Assembly: GCA_041656115.1 (NCBI GenBank)
Contig: JBBAED010000008.1
Location: 1 to 51,688, forward strand
Length of the DNA stretch: 51,688 nucleotides
Direction of reading: 5' to 3'
Origin: Dehalococcoidales bacterium
Lineage (GTDB): Bacteria > Chloroflexota > Dehalococcoidia > Dehalococcoidales > UBA5627
Shown here: positions 1 through 7,946 of the stretch, in pieces
How the letters are laid out: each line of letters starts with the position of its first letter
Numbering within the stretch: the stretch's first letter is position 1
Notes under the pieces: generated by a model
The model's database searches: none
What the model saw: only the letters and a program-made list of their open reading frames with translations
What the model was told of the DNA's origin: nothing
Translations under genes and position numbers: made by a program

Positions 1-281
1 GGGCGTTTGGAAATTTGAGGGGGTCTCTTTCTAGTACGAGAGGATCGAAATGGACAGACCAATGGTGTGCCAGTTGTCCCGCCAGGGGCATCGCTGGGTA
101 GCCAAGTCTGGTTCGGATAAACGCTGAAAGCATCTAAGTGTGAAGCCGGCCCCAAGATTAGATTTCCCACTCTGGTTCGCCAGAGGTAAGACCGCAAGTA
201 GACTACTTGTTTGATAGGCAGCGTGTGTAAGCGTCGTAAGGCGTTCAGCTAAGCTGTACTAATGGTCGAGGGCTTGACCTG
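1..281 (+). rRNA. 23S ribosomal RNA, 3' end (partial)
   Basis: The universal sarcin-ricin loop AGTACGAGAGGA is at 33-44, followed by the conserved domain VI sequence up to the closing helix near 281. The 5' part lies outside the window. The exact 3' end is set by analogy with other bacterial 23S genes. No 5S gene follows: only about 50 nt separate this end from an intrinsic terminator. Confidence 0.95.
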
Positions 282-332
282 TTTCAGAATTGATATTAGC
301 GAAGTTCTTTTGACAACAAGAGAAGTAAAACA

Positions 333-366
333 AAACCCATAGATACATCTGTCTATGGGTTTTTTG
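333..366 (+). terminator. Intrinsic terminator after 23S rRNA
   Basis: A perfect 11-bp stem (AAACCCATAGA at 333-343 with TCTATGGGTTT at 352-362) closes an 8-nt loop and runs into a T tract. It sits about 50 nt after the 23S end, so it probably ends the rRNA transcript and leaves no room for a 5S gene. Confidence 0.85.
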
Positions 367-443
367 TTATCCGGTTGAAAAAGTATCGGTATCGCCCCAG
401 ACCGGTGCTGCAACCGATGGATTTTTATATTAAGAGGCGACTT

Positions 444-655
444 GTGAAGAGGAATTTTACAGTTATTATTGAAAAAGACGAGGACGAATACTTTATCGGT
501 ACCGTTTCTCAATTAAAAGGCTGCCATACACAGGCTAAATCTCTTGATAGACTTATGGAGCGCTAAAAGAGGCTGTTTTTTTGTGTATAGAGGCAGAGGC
601 TGAAATTGATGACTGGGAGCTTCAGTTTATAGGAGTACAGAGAATAGCCGTATGA
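444..655 (+). pseudogene. hicB: hicB-like antitoxin, frameshifted
   Basis: From a GTG at 444 (AGAGG just upstream) the frame reads like a HicB N-terminus (FTVIIEKDED, then QLKGCHTQAKSLDRLMER) and stops at 564-566. The usual HicB ending continues in the next frame from about 567 (EAVFLCIEAEAE, then DDWELQFIGVQRIAV) to a TGA at 653-655. Inserting one base after codon CGC (561-563) would restore a ~70-residue protein, a normal HicB length. The natural stop overlaps the hicA ATG as ATGA, as expected for a hicBA operon. Known role of the family: HicB neutralises HicA and represses its own operon. Programmed frameshifting or an assembly error in the A/T-rich stretch are alternatives. Confidence 0.75.
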
Positions 656-876
656 TGAAACCCTCGATTTTGGACGGTGAGCAGGTCATCAAGACATTGG
701 GCAAAGTTGGGCTTGAGGTACTTAGACAGAAAGGCAGTCATGTTTATCTGAAGCATTCCGACGGGAGGGCTACCGTAGTTCCCGTTCGCAAAGGAGAAAC
801 AATCAGAAAAGGTTTATTAATTAAAATACTCAAAGGCGTCTAAACAACCAAAGGAGATTTTATTAAGCTTCTCTGA
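652..876 (+). pseudogene. hicA: hicA-like mRNA interferase, in-frame stop near the C-terminus
   Basis: The 63-codon open frame (ATG 652, a second ATG at 655) matches the HicA toxin fold, a small dsRBD-like domain: RQKGSHVYLKH carries the GSH segment with the catalytic His, followed by VPVRKGETIRKGLLIKIL. The frame stops with TAA at 841-843, but the same frame continues TTKGDFIKLL to a TGA at 874-876. That is the usual HicA ending (compare xTREEFIKLL), so a nonsense change probably removed the last ten residues. The catalytic His remains, so the short product could keep some activity. Known role of the family: cleavage of mRNA when the antitoxin is absent. Confidence 0.75.
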
Positions 877-925
877 GTATTTTATAACGAATCTCCGGTG
901 ATAATAGAAAAGTAATAATATCAGG

Positions 926-956
926 CCCGCGGGTAACTCTAACCGCGGGTTTTTTA
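926..956 (+). terminator. Intrinsic terminator after hicBA
   Basis: CCCGCGG (926-932) pairs with CCGCGGG (943-949), followed by a run of six T. It closes the hicBA transcript before the glutaredoxin promoter. Confidence 0.8.
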
Positions 957-979
957 TTTTCCGGGGTTTTTGTGTTTTC

Positions 980-1048
980 TTTCATCAATGTGATAAAAGT
1001 TCTATAATGGATTTAGATATCCGTGTACAATTACGGGTATTAATCTAA
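980..1048 (+). promoter_or_regulatory. Putative promoter and 5' stem-loop of the glutaredoxin gene
   Basis: TATAAT at 1003-1008 has a weak -35 (TTTCAT, 980-985) at 17-bp spacing. The predicted transcript starts almost directly with a stem-loop: ATATCCGT (1017-1024) pairs with ACGGGTAT (1033-1040) with one G-U, extended by TTAG (1013-1016) with CTAA (1045-1048). Such a 5' hairpin may stabilise the mRNA; that role is inference. Confidence 0.45.
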
Positions 1049-1064
1049 TAAGGGGGTCTTTGAA

Positions 1065-1301
1065 ATGACTGCGAAGGATGTTATTGTTTATTCTACTCCG
1101 ACATGCCCGTACTGTGTGAGGGCAAAGGAATATCTAACCCAAAAAGGTGTTGTCTACAAGGATATTAATGTGGCTGTTGACCGTGCCGGCGCGCAGGAGA
1201 TGGTTGATAAGTCAGGGCAGATGGGCGTCCCCGTCATCGTTATCGATGGTGAAGTGGTTGTCGGGTTTAACCGCCCGGAAATGGACCGCCTTTTGGCATA
1301 G
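1065..1301 (+). CDS. Glutaredoxin-like thiol oxidoreductase
   Basis: This 78-residue protein is a single thioredoxin-fold domain of glutaredoxin/NrdH size. The redox motif CPYC is at residues 14-17, the cis-proline segment GVPV at 54-57, and the GF turn near 67-68. The family reduces disulfides or glutathionylated thiols in the cytoplasm, or donates electrons to ribonucleotide reductase. CPYC is more glutaredoxin-like than the CxxC of NrdH, but organisms of this class often lack glutathione, so the reductant cannot be told from sequence. AAGGGGG upstream serves as Shine-Dalgarno. The gene stands alone between hicBA and the convergent aro operon. Confidence 0.88.
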   Translation: MTAKDVIVYSTPTCPYCVRAKEYLTQKGVVYKDINVAVDRAGAQEMVDKSGQMGVPVIVIDGEVVVGFNRPEMDRLLA

Positions 1302-1365
1302 GTTCGGCTGCAATACCTTGTAAACATTTTTACCGTCTGAATGGGGTCGTTTGTTGCCTTGTTCT

Positions 1366-1401
1366 TAGCTAAAAAAATTGGAGGGGCTTTTAGAGCCCCT
1401 C
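1366..1401 (-). terminator. Intrinsic terminator of the aro-pheA-tyrA operon
   Basis: GAGGGGC (1381-1387) and GCCCCTC (1395-1401) form a 7-bp GC-rich stem that overlaps the last codons and stop of tyrA. On the minus strand it is followed by a run of seven T (1377-1371). It ends the leftward operon ahead of the convergent glutaredoxin gene. Confidence 0.8.
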
Positions 1402-2271
1402 TGCTATTTTATACATGTTATCGTAGGCTTTGCCGAAATTATTGCTTTTCGCTTCGAGTTGGTCGTGAATACCGCGCATCCGGTGTACAAATTCATCACG
1501 CTGCTTGTTTTTAATAATGCTTGCCCATTCGGCGGAGTTTTCTAAAAACCTTTCTTGCAGGTCTGTCAATTGTGGCAGGTTCATTTGTAACGAGGCGTAG
1601 AGCTCGGGGTCTTCGGATATGACGCTTTCTACCAGTGTCCAAAGGACCTTATAGGTAATGCCGCCGATAGCCTCCATCTCTTTGAGCTTTTCGATTCCGG
1701 CGATGCTGTCTGCCGAAACAATTGCAATAAAGTGTGCCAGCCCCAATATCACCGACATCATGCTGTCGTGTTCGGCGGGCGACATAATTTGCACCTTTGC
1801 TTCGTGCTTCTCAAGAAAGCCTTTTACCTTTGCCGCCAAAATCTCCTCATCCGATGTTGTGGGTGTTAAAACAAAGTTTTGGTTAGCTAAACTGCGGGCG
1901 CCCGGCCCGAATACGGGGTGCGTTCCCAGTATTTTCGCGTTGCTTAGATAGCGGTGCATAAGGTCAACCGGTACGGTTTTGACCGAAGTGATATCAAATA
2001 CAAGCCGGTCGCTATGGACGTAGGGGCGCATCTGCTTAACTGTTTCCTCAAAATAGTCTACCGGTACGGAGATAATAACGGCATCGGCTTTTTGGATAGT
2101 GGCAATTTCCGTGCTTACGGCTACGTTTAAATCCTTTTGGACTTGGGCCAGTTTCCCGGCATTGCGGCCGATAAGGGTTACCTCTTTCCCTTCTTCTTGA
2201 AGTAACCGCGCAAACCATTGCCCCATCTTGCCGGAGCCGCCGATAATTGCAATTTTATTGATATCAGTCAT
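1390..2271 (-). CDS. tyrA: Prephenate dehydrogenase
   Basis: This 293-residue protein catalyses NAD(P)-dependent oxidative decarboxylation of prephenate to 4-hydroxyphenylpyruvate, the committed step to tyrosine. The N-terminal Rossmann domain has GGSGKMG at residues 11-17. The catalytic-type His lies in GTHPVFGPG (His118), followed by the all-alpha dimerisation domain. It has no fused chorismate mutase, which pheA supplies instead, and no ACT domain. It is the last gene of the operon, 96 nt after pheA, and its stop codon lies inside the terminator hairpin. An arogenate-specific enzyme cannot be excluded from sequence alone. Confidence 0.93.
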   Translation of the reverse strand: MTDINKIAIIGGSGKMGQWFARLLQEEGKEVTLIGRNAGKLAQVQKDLNVAVSTEIATIQKADAVIISVPVDYFEETVKQMRPYVHSDRLVFDITSVKTVPVDLMHRYLSNAKILGTHPVFGPGARSLANQNFVLTPTTSDEEILAAKVKGFLEKHEAKVQIMSPAEHDSMMSVILGLAHFIAIVSADSIAGIEKLKEMEAIGGITYKVLWTLVESVISEDPELYASLQMNLPQLTDLQERFLENSAEWASIIKNKQRDEFVHRMRGIHDQLEAKSNNFGKAYDNMYKIAEGL

Positions 2272-2367
2272 AATTAAGCTTTTTCCTATATTTTAAATTG
2301 CGGTCTAAAACTACTTTCCGCAAGGTTTTCTTGCTAATCATCTTCGCAAGAGTTTTATCTACTACCT

Positions 2368-3438
2368 CTAATGATTTGCTTTGGGGTACGATCCTAAAAC
2401 TTTAAGGAAAATCGTATAATCCTCAAGCTGTGAAAGCATAGCTTGAACCTTTGCATCTTGGCGATGTCCTTCAAAATCCAAATAGAAATTATAAACCCAA
2501 GGTTTCTCGCGGGTAGGGCGGGATTCAAGTTTGGTCATATTGATATTGTTTTCGGCCAGTTGCTTTAACATTTGATAGAGCGCGCCCGGCTTGTGTTTTA
2601 CGGAGAGTACCAATGAGGTTTTATCGTTTCCGGACGGCGGAAGATCTTCCCTGGAAAGCACAAAGAAGCGAGTGAAATTATTGGGGTTATCTTCGATTTC
2701 GCAGTTGATAACATTCATATCATAGATAACGGCGGCACGGTTTCCGGCAATTGCGGCACCGTCCGTAATTCTTTTTTCTTTAATCATTTTAACACTGCCC
2801 GCCGTGTCGTAGGTGGGCACGAGCTCACATTTTAAATGCTTAATAAAGGCCTGGCATTGACCGAGTGCCTGAGGGTGAGAGTAAATCTTTTTAATTCTGT
2901 CAAGGGTTACGCCGTGATTGGATATCAGGCAATGCGAAACTCGCAGTTCCGTTTCTCCGCTGACTTTAAGCGGCGAATCCAAAAGCAGGTCGTAGGTTTT
3001 ACTGATACTGCCTTCAATTGAGTTTTCAACCGGTACTATCCCGAATTGAACCTCATCCTTTTCAACCGCTTTAAAAACTTCTTCGAGTGTTTCGTACGGT
3101 CTAAGCCTAATATCGGAGCCGAAGAAATTAACGGCTGCTTCTTCGCTGTATGCCCCCAACTCCCCCTGAAAGGCCACCGGCGTTTCCTGCATATTGCGTG
3201 ACGAAATAAATATTTGCCGGTAAATCAGTTCAATATCGGCCTGCCTTAAGCCTTTTGCGCGTGCCAATTCCTTTATTTTGTTAATAACGGCTTCTTCGCG
3301 CAGCCTGTCTTGGACCTGACGTCCTTCCTGCTTCTTTAAGCCGCCGATATTTTCGGATAATTGGGCTCTGGCGGCTAAAAGTTCTATAATTTGCTGATCA
3401 ATACCATCAATTTGAGACCTTAGTTCTTCTAAATTCAT
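2368..3438 (-). CDS. pheA: Bifunctional chorismate mutase / prephenate dehydratase (P-protein)
   Basis: This 356-residue protein converts chorismate to prephenate and then to phenylpyruvate. It has an AroQ-type helical chorismate mutase at about 1-85 and a prephenate dehydratase at about 87-265, including the catalytic NFTRF segment at 254-258. An ACT domain at about 273-356 carries GALY (285-288) and ESRP (305-308), the classic phenylalanine-sensing motifs. Feedback inhibition by Phe is therefore likely. Its mutase also feeds TyrA, which lacks one. The start overlaps the aroC stop as ATGA, indicating translational coupling. Confidence 0.95.
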   Translation of the reverse strand: MNLEELRSQIDGIDQQIIELLAARAQLSENIGGLKKQEGRQVQDRLREEAVINKIKELARAKGLRQADIELIYRQIFISSRNMQETPVAFQGELGAYSEEAAVNFFGSDIRLRPYETLEEVFKAVEKDEVQFGIVPVENSIEGSISKTYDLLLDSPLKVSGETELRVSHCLISNHGVTLDRIKKIYSHPQALGQCQAFIKHLKCELVPTYDTAGSVKMIKEKRITDGAAIAGNRAAVIYDMNVINCEIEDNPNNFTRFFVLSREDLPPSGNDKTSLVLSVKHKPGALYQMLKQLAENNINMTKLESRPTREKPWVYNFYLDFEGHRQDAKVQAMLSQLEDYTIFLKVLGSYPKANH

Positions 3439-4523
3439 TTTATTACCCTCGGTATTATTCCTGCTCTCAGAGCAAAATCACATAATGTTACGGCCATCAT
3501 TGCCTCTACTACCGGTATGGCCCTGGGGACAATGCAGGCGTCGTGCCGGCCCTGTATCTCCAATTCGCTTGCGCTGAATTCTTTTAAGTTTACGGTAAGC
3601 TGTTTTTGAGATATTGATGGCGTCGGCTTAACAGCCACCCTTACAACAAGCGGCATCCCGTTACTTATTCCGCCGAGGATTCCGCCGGCGTTATTGGTTT
3701 TGGTAACTATTTTCCCGTCTATTATTTCAAACGGGTCATTATTTTGCGAGCCTTTTAGGCGGGCGGCATTAAAACCCATACCGAATTCGACACCCTTAAC
3801 GGATGGAACGGCAAACAGTGCCTTTGCAAGGTCTCCGTCCAAATTATCGAAAACAGGTTCCCCCAATCCTACCGGCAGCCCTGTTGCGATTCCTTCGATA
3901 ATACCCCCCAGGCTGTCATCCTCAATTCTGGCCTCTTTAACGGCTGTTAGCATCAGTTCACAAGCAGCAGAGTCGGCACAGCTTAAAGGATTATTGATAT
4001 TTTGTTTAATTGTTCCCATATCCTGTGATTTTGCCGATATACCGCCTATTTCAACAGTATGGGCAAAAATATCAACCCCGATGATATCTAACAACATGCG
4101 GCTGACAGCACCGGCAGCAACAAACCCGGCGGTAATTCTTCCCGAAAAACGGCCGCCCCCGCGGTAATCGTTAAATCCGCCGTATTTAATACGGGCGGTA
4201 TAATCGGCATGCCCCGGACGGAAAACATCTTTGATATTATCGTAATCCGCCGAGCGCGTATCTTTATTGTTAATCACCAAGCAAATCGGTGCGCCGGTGG
4301 TAAACCCGTTAAAAACCCCGGAGAGGATTTCGGCCTTGTCGTCTTCAGAACGGGGAGTTGAAGATACGGAATGTGCCGGTTTGCGCCGATCCAGCTCCTT
4401 CTGAATAAAACCCTCATCTATTTTCAGCCCTGCCGGGCAACCGTTGATTAAAGCCCCGATAAGCCTGCCGTGGCTTTCCCCGAAAACGCTAACCGTGAAA
4501 ACTTTTCCGATACTGTCAGACAT
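3435..4523 (-). CDS. aroC: Chorismate synthase
   Basis: The enzyme makes chorismate from EPSP using reduced FMN, the last step of the shikimate pathway. The 362-residue chain has FGESHG near 14-19, RPGHADY at 102-108 and the Gly/Arg-rich flavin loop RGGGRFSGR at 121-129. A longer frame opens at 4604, but the family begins with a short lead into the beta strand of GKVFTVSVFGESHG, so the ATG at 4523 was chosen. It overlaps the aroA stop by 8 nt. The downstream stop overlaps pheA by 4 nt. Confidence 0.95.
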   Translation of the reverse strand: MSDSIGKVFTVSVFGESHGRLIGALINGCPAGLKIDEGFIQKELDRRKPAHSVSSTPRSEDDKAEILSGVFNGFTTGAPICLVINNKDTRSADYDNIKDVFRPGHADYTARIKYGGFNDYRGGGRFSGRITAGFVAAGAVSRMLLDIIGVDIFAHTVEIGGISAKSQDMGTIKQNINNPLSCADSAACELMLTAVKEARIEDDSLGGIIEGIATGLPVGLGEPVFDNLDGDLAKALFAVPSVKGVEFGMGFNAARLKGSQNNDPFEIIDGKIVTKTNNAGGILGGISNGMPLVVRVAVKPTPSISQKQLTVNLKEFSASELEIQGRHDACIVPRAIPVVEAMMAVTLCDFALRAGIIPRVIK

Positions 4524-5772
4524 AACTTTCCGCCTTTGCCCCGATACCGGCAAATATTTGCCAGAATTGCGGGAATGTTTTTGAAACGCACTCCGCCCCT
4601 TCAATTACCGTATCGCCGATTGCAGCCCCCAATAACCCGAAGGCCATCGCAATACGGTGATCCCCAAAGCTATCTATTACCGCTCCCTTGGGGCTGCCTC
4701 CGTTAATAATAAAGGTATCTTCTTCTTCGGTTACCGCAACCTGCATCCTTTCTAAACCTTCCCTTACGGCGCTGACGCGGTTGGATTCCTTAAGCCTGGC
4801 GCGGCGTATCCCGTAAAACATGCTTTGGCCGTCTGCCAGTGCGGCAACAACGCTGATTGTTGGCAGAAGATCAATACAATCCGATAAATCGGCCTTAATG
4901 GGCTTTAAATCCGCGCGCTTAACGGTAATACTATCTCCCTTTGCGGATATTTTTGCCCCCATTTCTTGCAGTAAATTTATAATTACGCGGTCTCCCTGAA
5001 GGCTATCCGTTTTTAATCCTGTTGTTTCCGTTTCACCCGCTATTGCGCCCGCCGCAAGTAAATAAGAAGCGGATGACCAATCTCCCTCAACCGTGTAACT
5101 TGCAGGTTTATATTTTTGATAGTCTGCGCTAAAAAAGCGGAACGATTCGGATACGTCTAAATTTATGCCGAATTCCCTAAGGCAATCAATTGTCATTTTA
5201 ATATAGGAAACGGATTCAGGCGGGGTGGTAAGCCGTATATTTAAGCCGTTTTGCGCTAATGGACATAAAAAGAGCAGGGCAGATAAGAACTGGGAGCTGA
5301 TATCCCCCCGCATCTCAATATTTCCGCCCGAAAAGTTACCGCCCTCAACCACAACTGTTGAACCCTCTTTATAGCAATGAATGTTAATTGAATTGAGCGC
5401 CGTAATCAGAGGCTCAATAGGGCGCTTGGCAAGCGCCGGGCTGGGAACAAGGCGACATTTCCCGGGGACAACAGTTGCCAGCGCAGTCATAAAACGGATG
5501 GTGGCGGCGGAATCGCGGCAATAAATACCTTCTTTAGGGGCAATAAAACTGCCGCCGTTTACTTCCCAAAAGCTGTCGTTTTTGTTTATCCGAACCCCTA
5601 TTTTTTCAAGGGCTGCGGCAGCAATTTCGGTATCATCGGAAATCAGGGGGTTTATAATTCGGCTTTTTCCGTTAGAGAGCGCGGCGCACATTAAGCCGCG
5701 GATAGCATAACTCTTTGAGGGCGGGGCGGTTACCTTGCCGTAAAGTTTGCTTTTACCAATTTTAACCCTCAT
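4516..5772 (-). CDS. aroA: 3-phosphoshikimate 1-carboxyvinyltransferase (EPSP synthase)
   Basis: This 418-residue enzyme joins PEP and shikimate-3-phosphate to form EPSP. Active-site elements are present: PPSKS with Lys20, DSAATIRF with Arg93, SSQFLSALL, the DLLPT segment, RLKESNRV and GDHRIAMAF. At the position of the E. coli glyphosate-contact Gly96 the sequence has Ala (SAA, residues 88-90), as in naturally tolerant class II enzymes, so reduced glyphosate sensitivity is possible; this is inference. The gene overlaps aroK by 11 nt and aroC by 8 nt. Confidence 0.95.
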   Translation of the reverse strand: MRVKIGKSKLYGKVTAPPSKSYAIRGLMCAALSNGKSRIINPLISDDTEIAAAALEKIGVRINKNDSFWEVNGGSFIAPKEGIYCRDSAATIRFMTALATVVPGKCRLVPSPALAKRPIEPLITALNSINIHCYKEGSTVVVEGGNFSGGNIEMRGDISSQFLSALLFLCPLAQNGLNIRLTTPPESVSYIKMTIDCLREFGINLDVSESFRFFSADYQKYKPASYTVEGDWSSASYLLAAGAIAGETETTGLKTDSLQGDRVIINLLQEMGAKISAKGDSITVKRADLKPIKADLSDCIDLLPTISVVAALADGQSMFYGIRRARLKESNRVSAVREGLERMQVAVTEEEDTFIINGGSPKGAVIDSFGDHRIAMAFGLLGAAIGDTVIEGAECVSKTFPQFWQIFAGIGAKAESYV

Positions 5773-6286
5773 AGCCTTTAACCTTATTTATTATGAGATC
5801 GGCGGTGGCTTCAATGCTTGAGTTTGACGAATCCACTGTAATATCAGCCGCCCTTTCGTAAAAAGGTTGTCGGAACGCCATAAGCTCTTTGATGGCTTGG
5901 GCTTTATCTCGGCTTTCCGCAAGCAGCGGACGAACACTTGTGCTTGCGGCAACTCGTTTTTCAATTACATCAAACGAAACCGTAAGCAGCACAATCACGG
6001 CATTTTTTTTGAGCCGGTCAATATTAATGCGGTTCAGCACCACGCCGCCGCCGCAGGCGATAACAAGGTTTTCCCCTTGGGAGACTTCTTTAATAGTATC
6101 GATTTCCAGTTGCCTGAAGGCGCTCTCTCCGTCATCTTCAAAGATAGCGGGGATGCTTTTACCGGCTTTCTGTTCGATTAGAACATCCATCTCAACTAGG
6201 GTTTTGCCCAGTTTTTCGGCAATCGCCCTGGCTATGGTGGTTTTGCCGGTAGCCATAAAACCGATTAGCGCTATGTTCGTTTTCAT
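5762..6286 (-). CDS. aroK: Shikimate kinase
   Basis: This 174-residue P-loop kinase phosphorylates shikimate at O3 with ATP. Walker A is GFMATGKT at residues 9-16. The substrate-binding Asp34 (MDVLI), Arg58 (SAFRQLE) and the GGG segment after 75 are all present, with the lid Arg in STSVRPLL. The 146-nt gap from aroE is the largest in the operon. It holds a minus-strand TATAAT (near 6325) without a convincing -35, so an internal promoter is possible but unproven. Confidence 0.94.
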   Translation of the reverse strand: MKTNIALIGFMATGKTTIARAIAEKLGKTLVEMDVLIEQKAGKSIPAIFEDDGESAFRQLEIDTIKEVSQGENLVIACGGGVVLNRINIDRLKKNAVIVLLTVSFDVIEKRVAASTSVRPLLAESRDKAQAIKELMAFRQPFYERAADITVDSSNSSIEATADLIINKVKGYEG

Positions 6287-6432
6287 ATTTTTAATCCAAC
6301 ATTATTGTACATACATATTATAATAATACGGTATCTATTACAAAAACCGATAAACAATCTTTCTGGTTAGGCAATCGTTAAGCACTAAAAAACTTCGCTC
6401 GCATTGCAACGATTCTTAATCTTCATTCAAAG

Positions 6433-7293
6433 TTACAATAACGTTGCGGCGGCATTTCTCATTACATCCACCGGAGCTTTAATGCCGGTCCAAAGCTCAA
6501 ATGCTATTGCTCCTTGCCAGACCAATAAATCAAGCCCGCCTATTGCTTTGGCGCCGACTTTTTCGGCATCCAAAATTAATTTTGTCTTTTCGGGGTTGTA
6601 AATAACGTCGTAAACTATCATTTCGGGCCTTAAGAATGATTGCAGGACAAGTGATTCCTCTGTATTCGGATGCATTCCCACATTTGTGGCGTTGATTAAA
6701 ATATCGGCATCCGCCAGAGCCCTTTTTAGGTTGTTTTCGTTTAATTCGATAACGGAGATTTCATTTTGCGCCTGCCGGGAAACGTTTGAGGCCGTTCTTT
6801 TTACTTGCTCCAGTGTCCCGCTGCGGTTTAATATTGTTATTTGCGCCCCTTTTGCGGCTAACATAAGGGTAATTGCCCTTGAAACGCCGCCTCCTCCAAG
6901 TATCACCGCTTTTTCCCCCGCCGGGGCAAAATTACGTTCTTCAAGGGATTTCAAAAAACCCGTAGCATCGGTATTGTAACCTTTAAGATGCCCGTTGTTA
7001 TTTACAATTGTGTTAACAGCGCCTATTTTTTCGGCCAAAGGCTCCAGTTCGTCCAATAAAGGCATAACGGCAATCTTATGCGGGATAGTAACATTTACTC
7101 CGCAAATCCCCAGCCCCCTTAGCCCCGCTATAGCATTTGGTAAGTCAGCGCTTACTACCCGAAACGGGAGATAAACATAATCCGCGTTGGTTTCTTTAAA
7201 GGCGGCATTCTGAATTGCCGGTGACAAGCTATGCGCTACCGGGTCGCCGATAAGCCCGCAAATTCGTGTTGCGGCACTAATGCTTTGCATCAT
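6433..7293 (-). CDS. aroE: Shikimate dehydrogenase (NADP+)
   Basis: This 286-residue enzyme reduces 3-dehydroshikimate to shikimate. The substrate site SLSP is at 22-25, and NVTIPHK contains the catalytic Lys73 paired with Asp109 in NTDATGF. The NADP fold has GGGGVSRA at about 133-140, followed by NATNVGM and the C-terminal GLDLLVWQGA. The ATG at 7293 overlaps the aroD stop as ATGA; a second ATG at 7290 is equally placed. Confidence 0.95.
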   Translation of the reverse strand: MMQSISAATRICGLIGDPVAHSLSPAIQNAAFKETNADYVYLPFRVVSADLPNAIAGLRGLGICGVNVTIPHKIAVMPLLDELEPLAEKIGAVNTIVNNNGHLKGYNTDATGFLKSLEERNFAPAGEKAVILGGGGVSRAITLMLAAKGAQITILNRSGTLEQVKRTASNVSRQAQNEISVIELNENNLKRALADADILINATNVGMHPNTEESLVLQSFLRPEMIVYDVIYNPEKTKLILDAEKVGAKAIGGLDLLVWQGAIAFELWTGIKAPVDVMRNAAATLL

Positions 7294-7943
7294 TTTTGCA
7301 CCATCCGGTAAATTTCATATAAATCGCTAACCGTTAGCTGCCCCGCGGCCGATTCAGCCCCTTTTGCAATTGAGGCATAAGTAAAAGCGCCCCCCACAAT
7401 TGGGCAGAGGATACGGCTTGCCAGTCCCTTTTCTCCCATTGCAAACGCAACAATTTTATTTTCCGGGAACTCCGAAATCAGTTTTAAAACAGTTAAATTA
7501 TCTTCATTTTTAGCGGCATAAGTAACCACTTTGCAGATATCGGCACCGGCGTTAAGCTGCTTTTCGACAGTCTTTCCGAGTGCCGCCAGTGACGGTGTTT
7601 CTTGCATATTGTGAGACGATATCAGGCAACTGCTTTCCTTTTTGATTAAAGGAATCAATGCCTCCAATTCGGGAGTTGCCAGCTCAATATCAATTATATC
7701 CGCGCCCATTTGAATTGCTTGTTTTAATTCCGTTATTCTATCCTTTTCATTTACACAGGGGTTACCGCCCTCTTCTTTGCGGCGGTTACAGGCAATCCAC
7801 GGTTTGGGGAGTTTTTGAGTAAGCTCTTCCCAGCCGTTACCGATTAAATCGATACGAACCTCAAATAAATCCGCTATCTCAGTAACTTGTGTAAGATCCT
7901 GATTCATATCGGTAATCACGGCGCAAATCTGTAGCGGTTTCAT
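7290..7943 (-). CDS. aroD: 3-dehydroquinate dehydratase, type I
   Basis: This 217-residue TIM-barrel enzyme dehydrates 3-dehydroquinate through a Schiff base. The catalytic Lys138 is in ICKVVTYA and the general base His111 in SSHNMQ; EVRID near 28-32 and GAFTYAS toward the C-terminus hold the substrate carboxylate. It is slightly shorter than the ~225-250 residues usual for type I. It lies 3 nt after aroB and overlaps aroE by 4 nt. Confidence 0.94.
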   Translation of the reverse strand: MKPLQICAVITDMNQDLTQVTEIADLFEVRIDLIGNGWEELTQKLPKPWIACNRRKEEGGNPCVNEKDRITELKQAIQMGADIIDIELATPELEALIPLIKKESSCLISSHNMQETPSLAALGKTVEKQLNAGADICKVVTYAAKNEDNLTVLKLISEFPENKIVAFAMGEKGLASRILCPIVGGAFTYASIAKGAESAAGQLTVSDLYEIYRMVQK

Positions 7944-7946
7944 TTA

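Noticed and set aside
282..443. 5S rRNA after 23S
   Set aside because: The stretch before the terminator is only about 50 nt and no 5S consensus (CCGAAC-type loop) is present.
4524..4604. Longer aroC start at 4604
   Set aside because: It would add 27 residues overlapping aroA with no counterpart in chorismate synthases.
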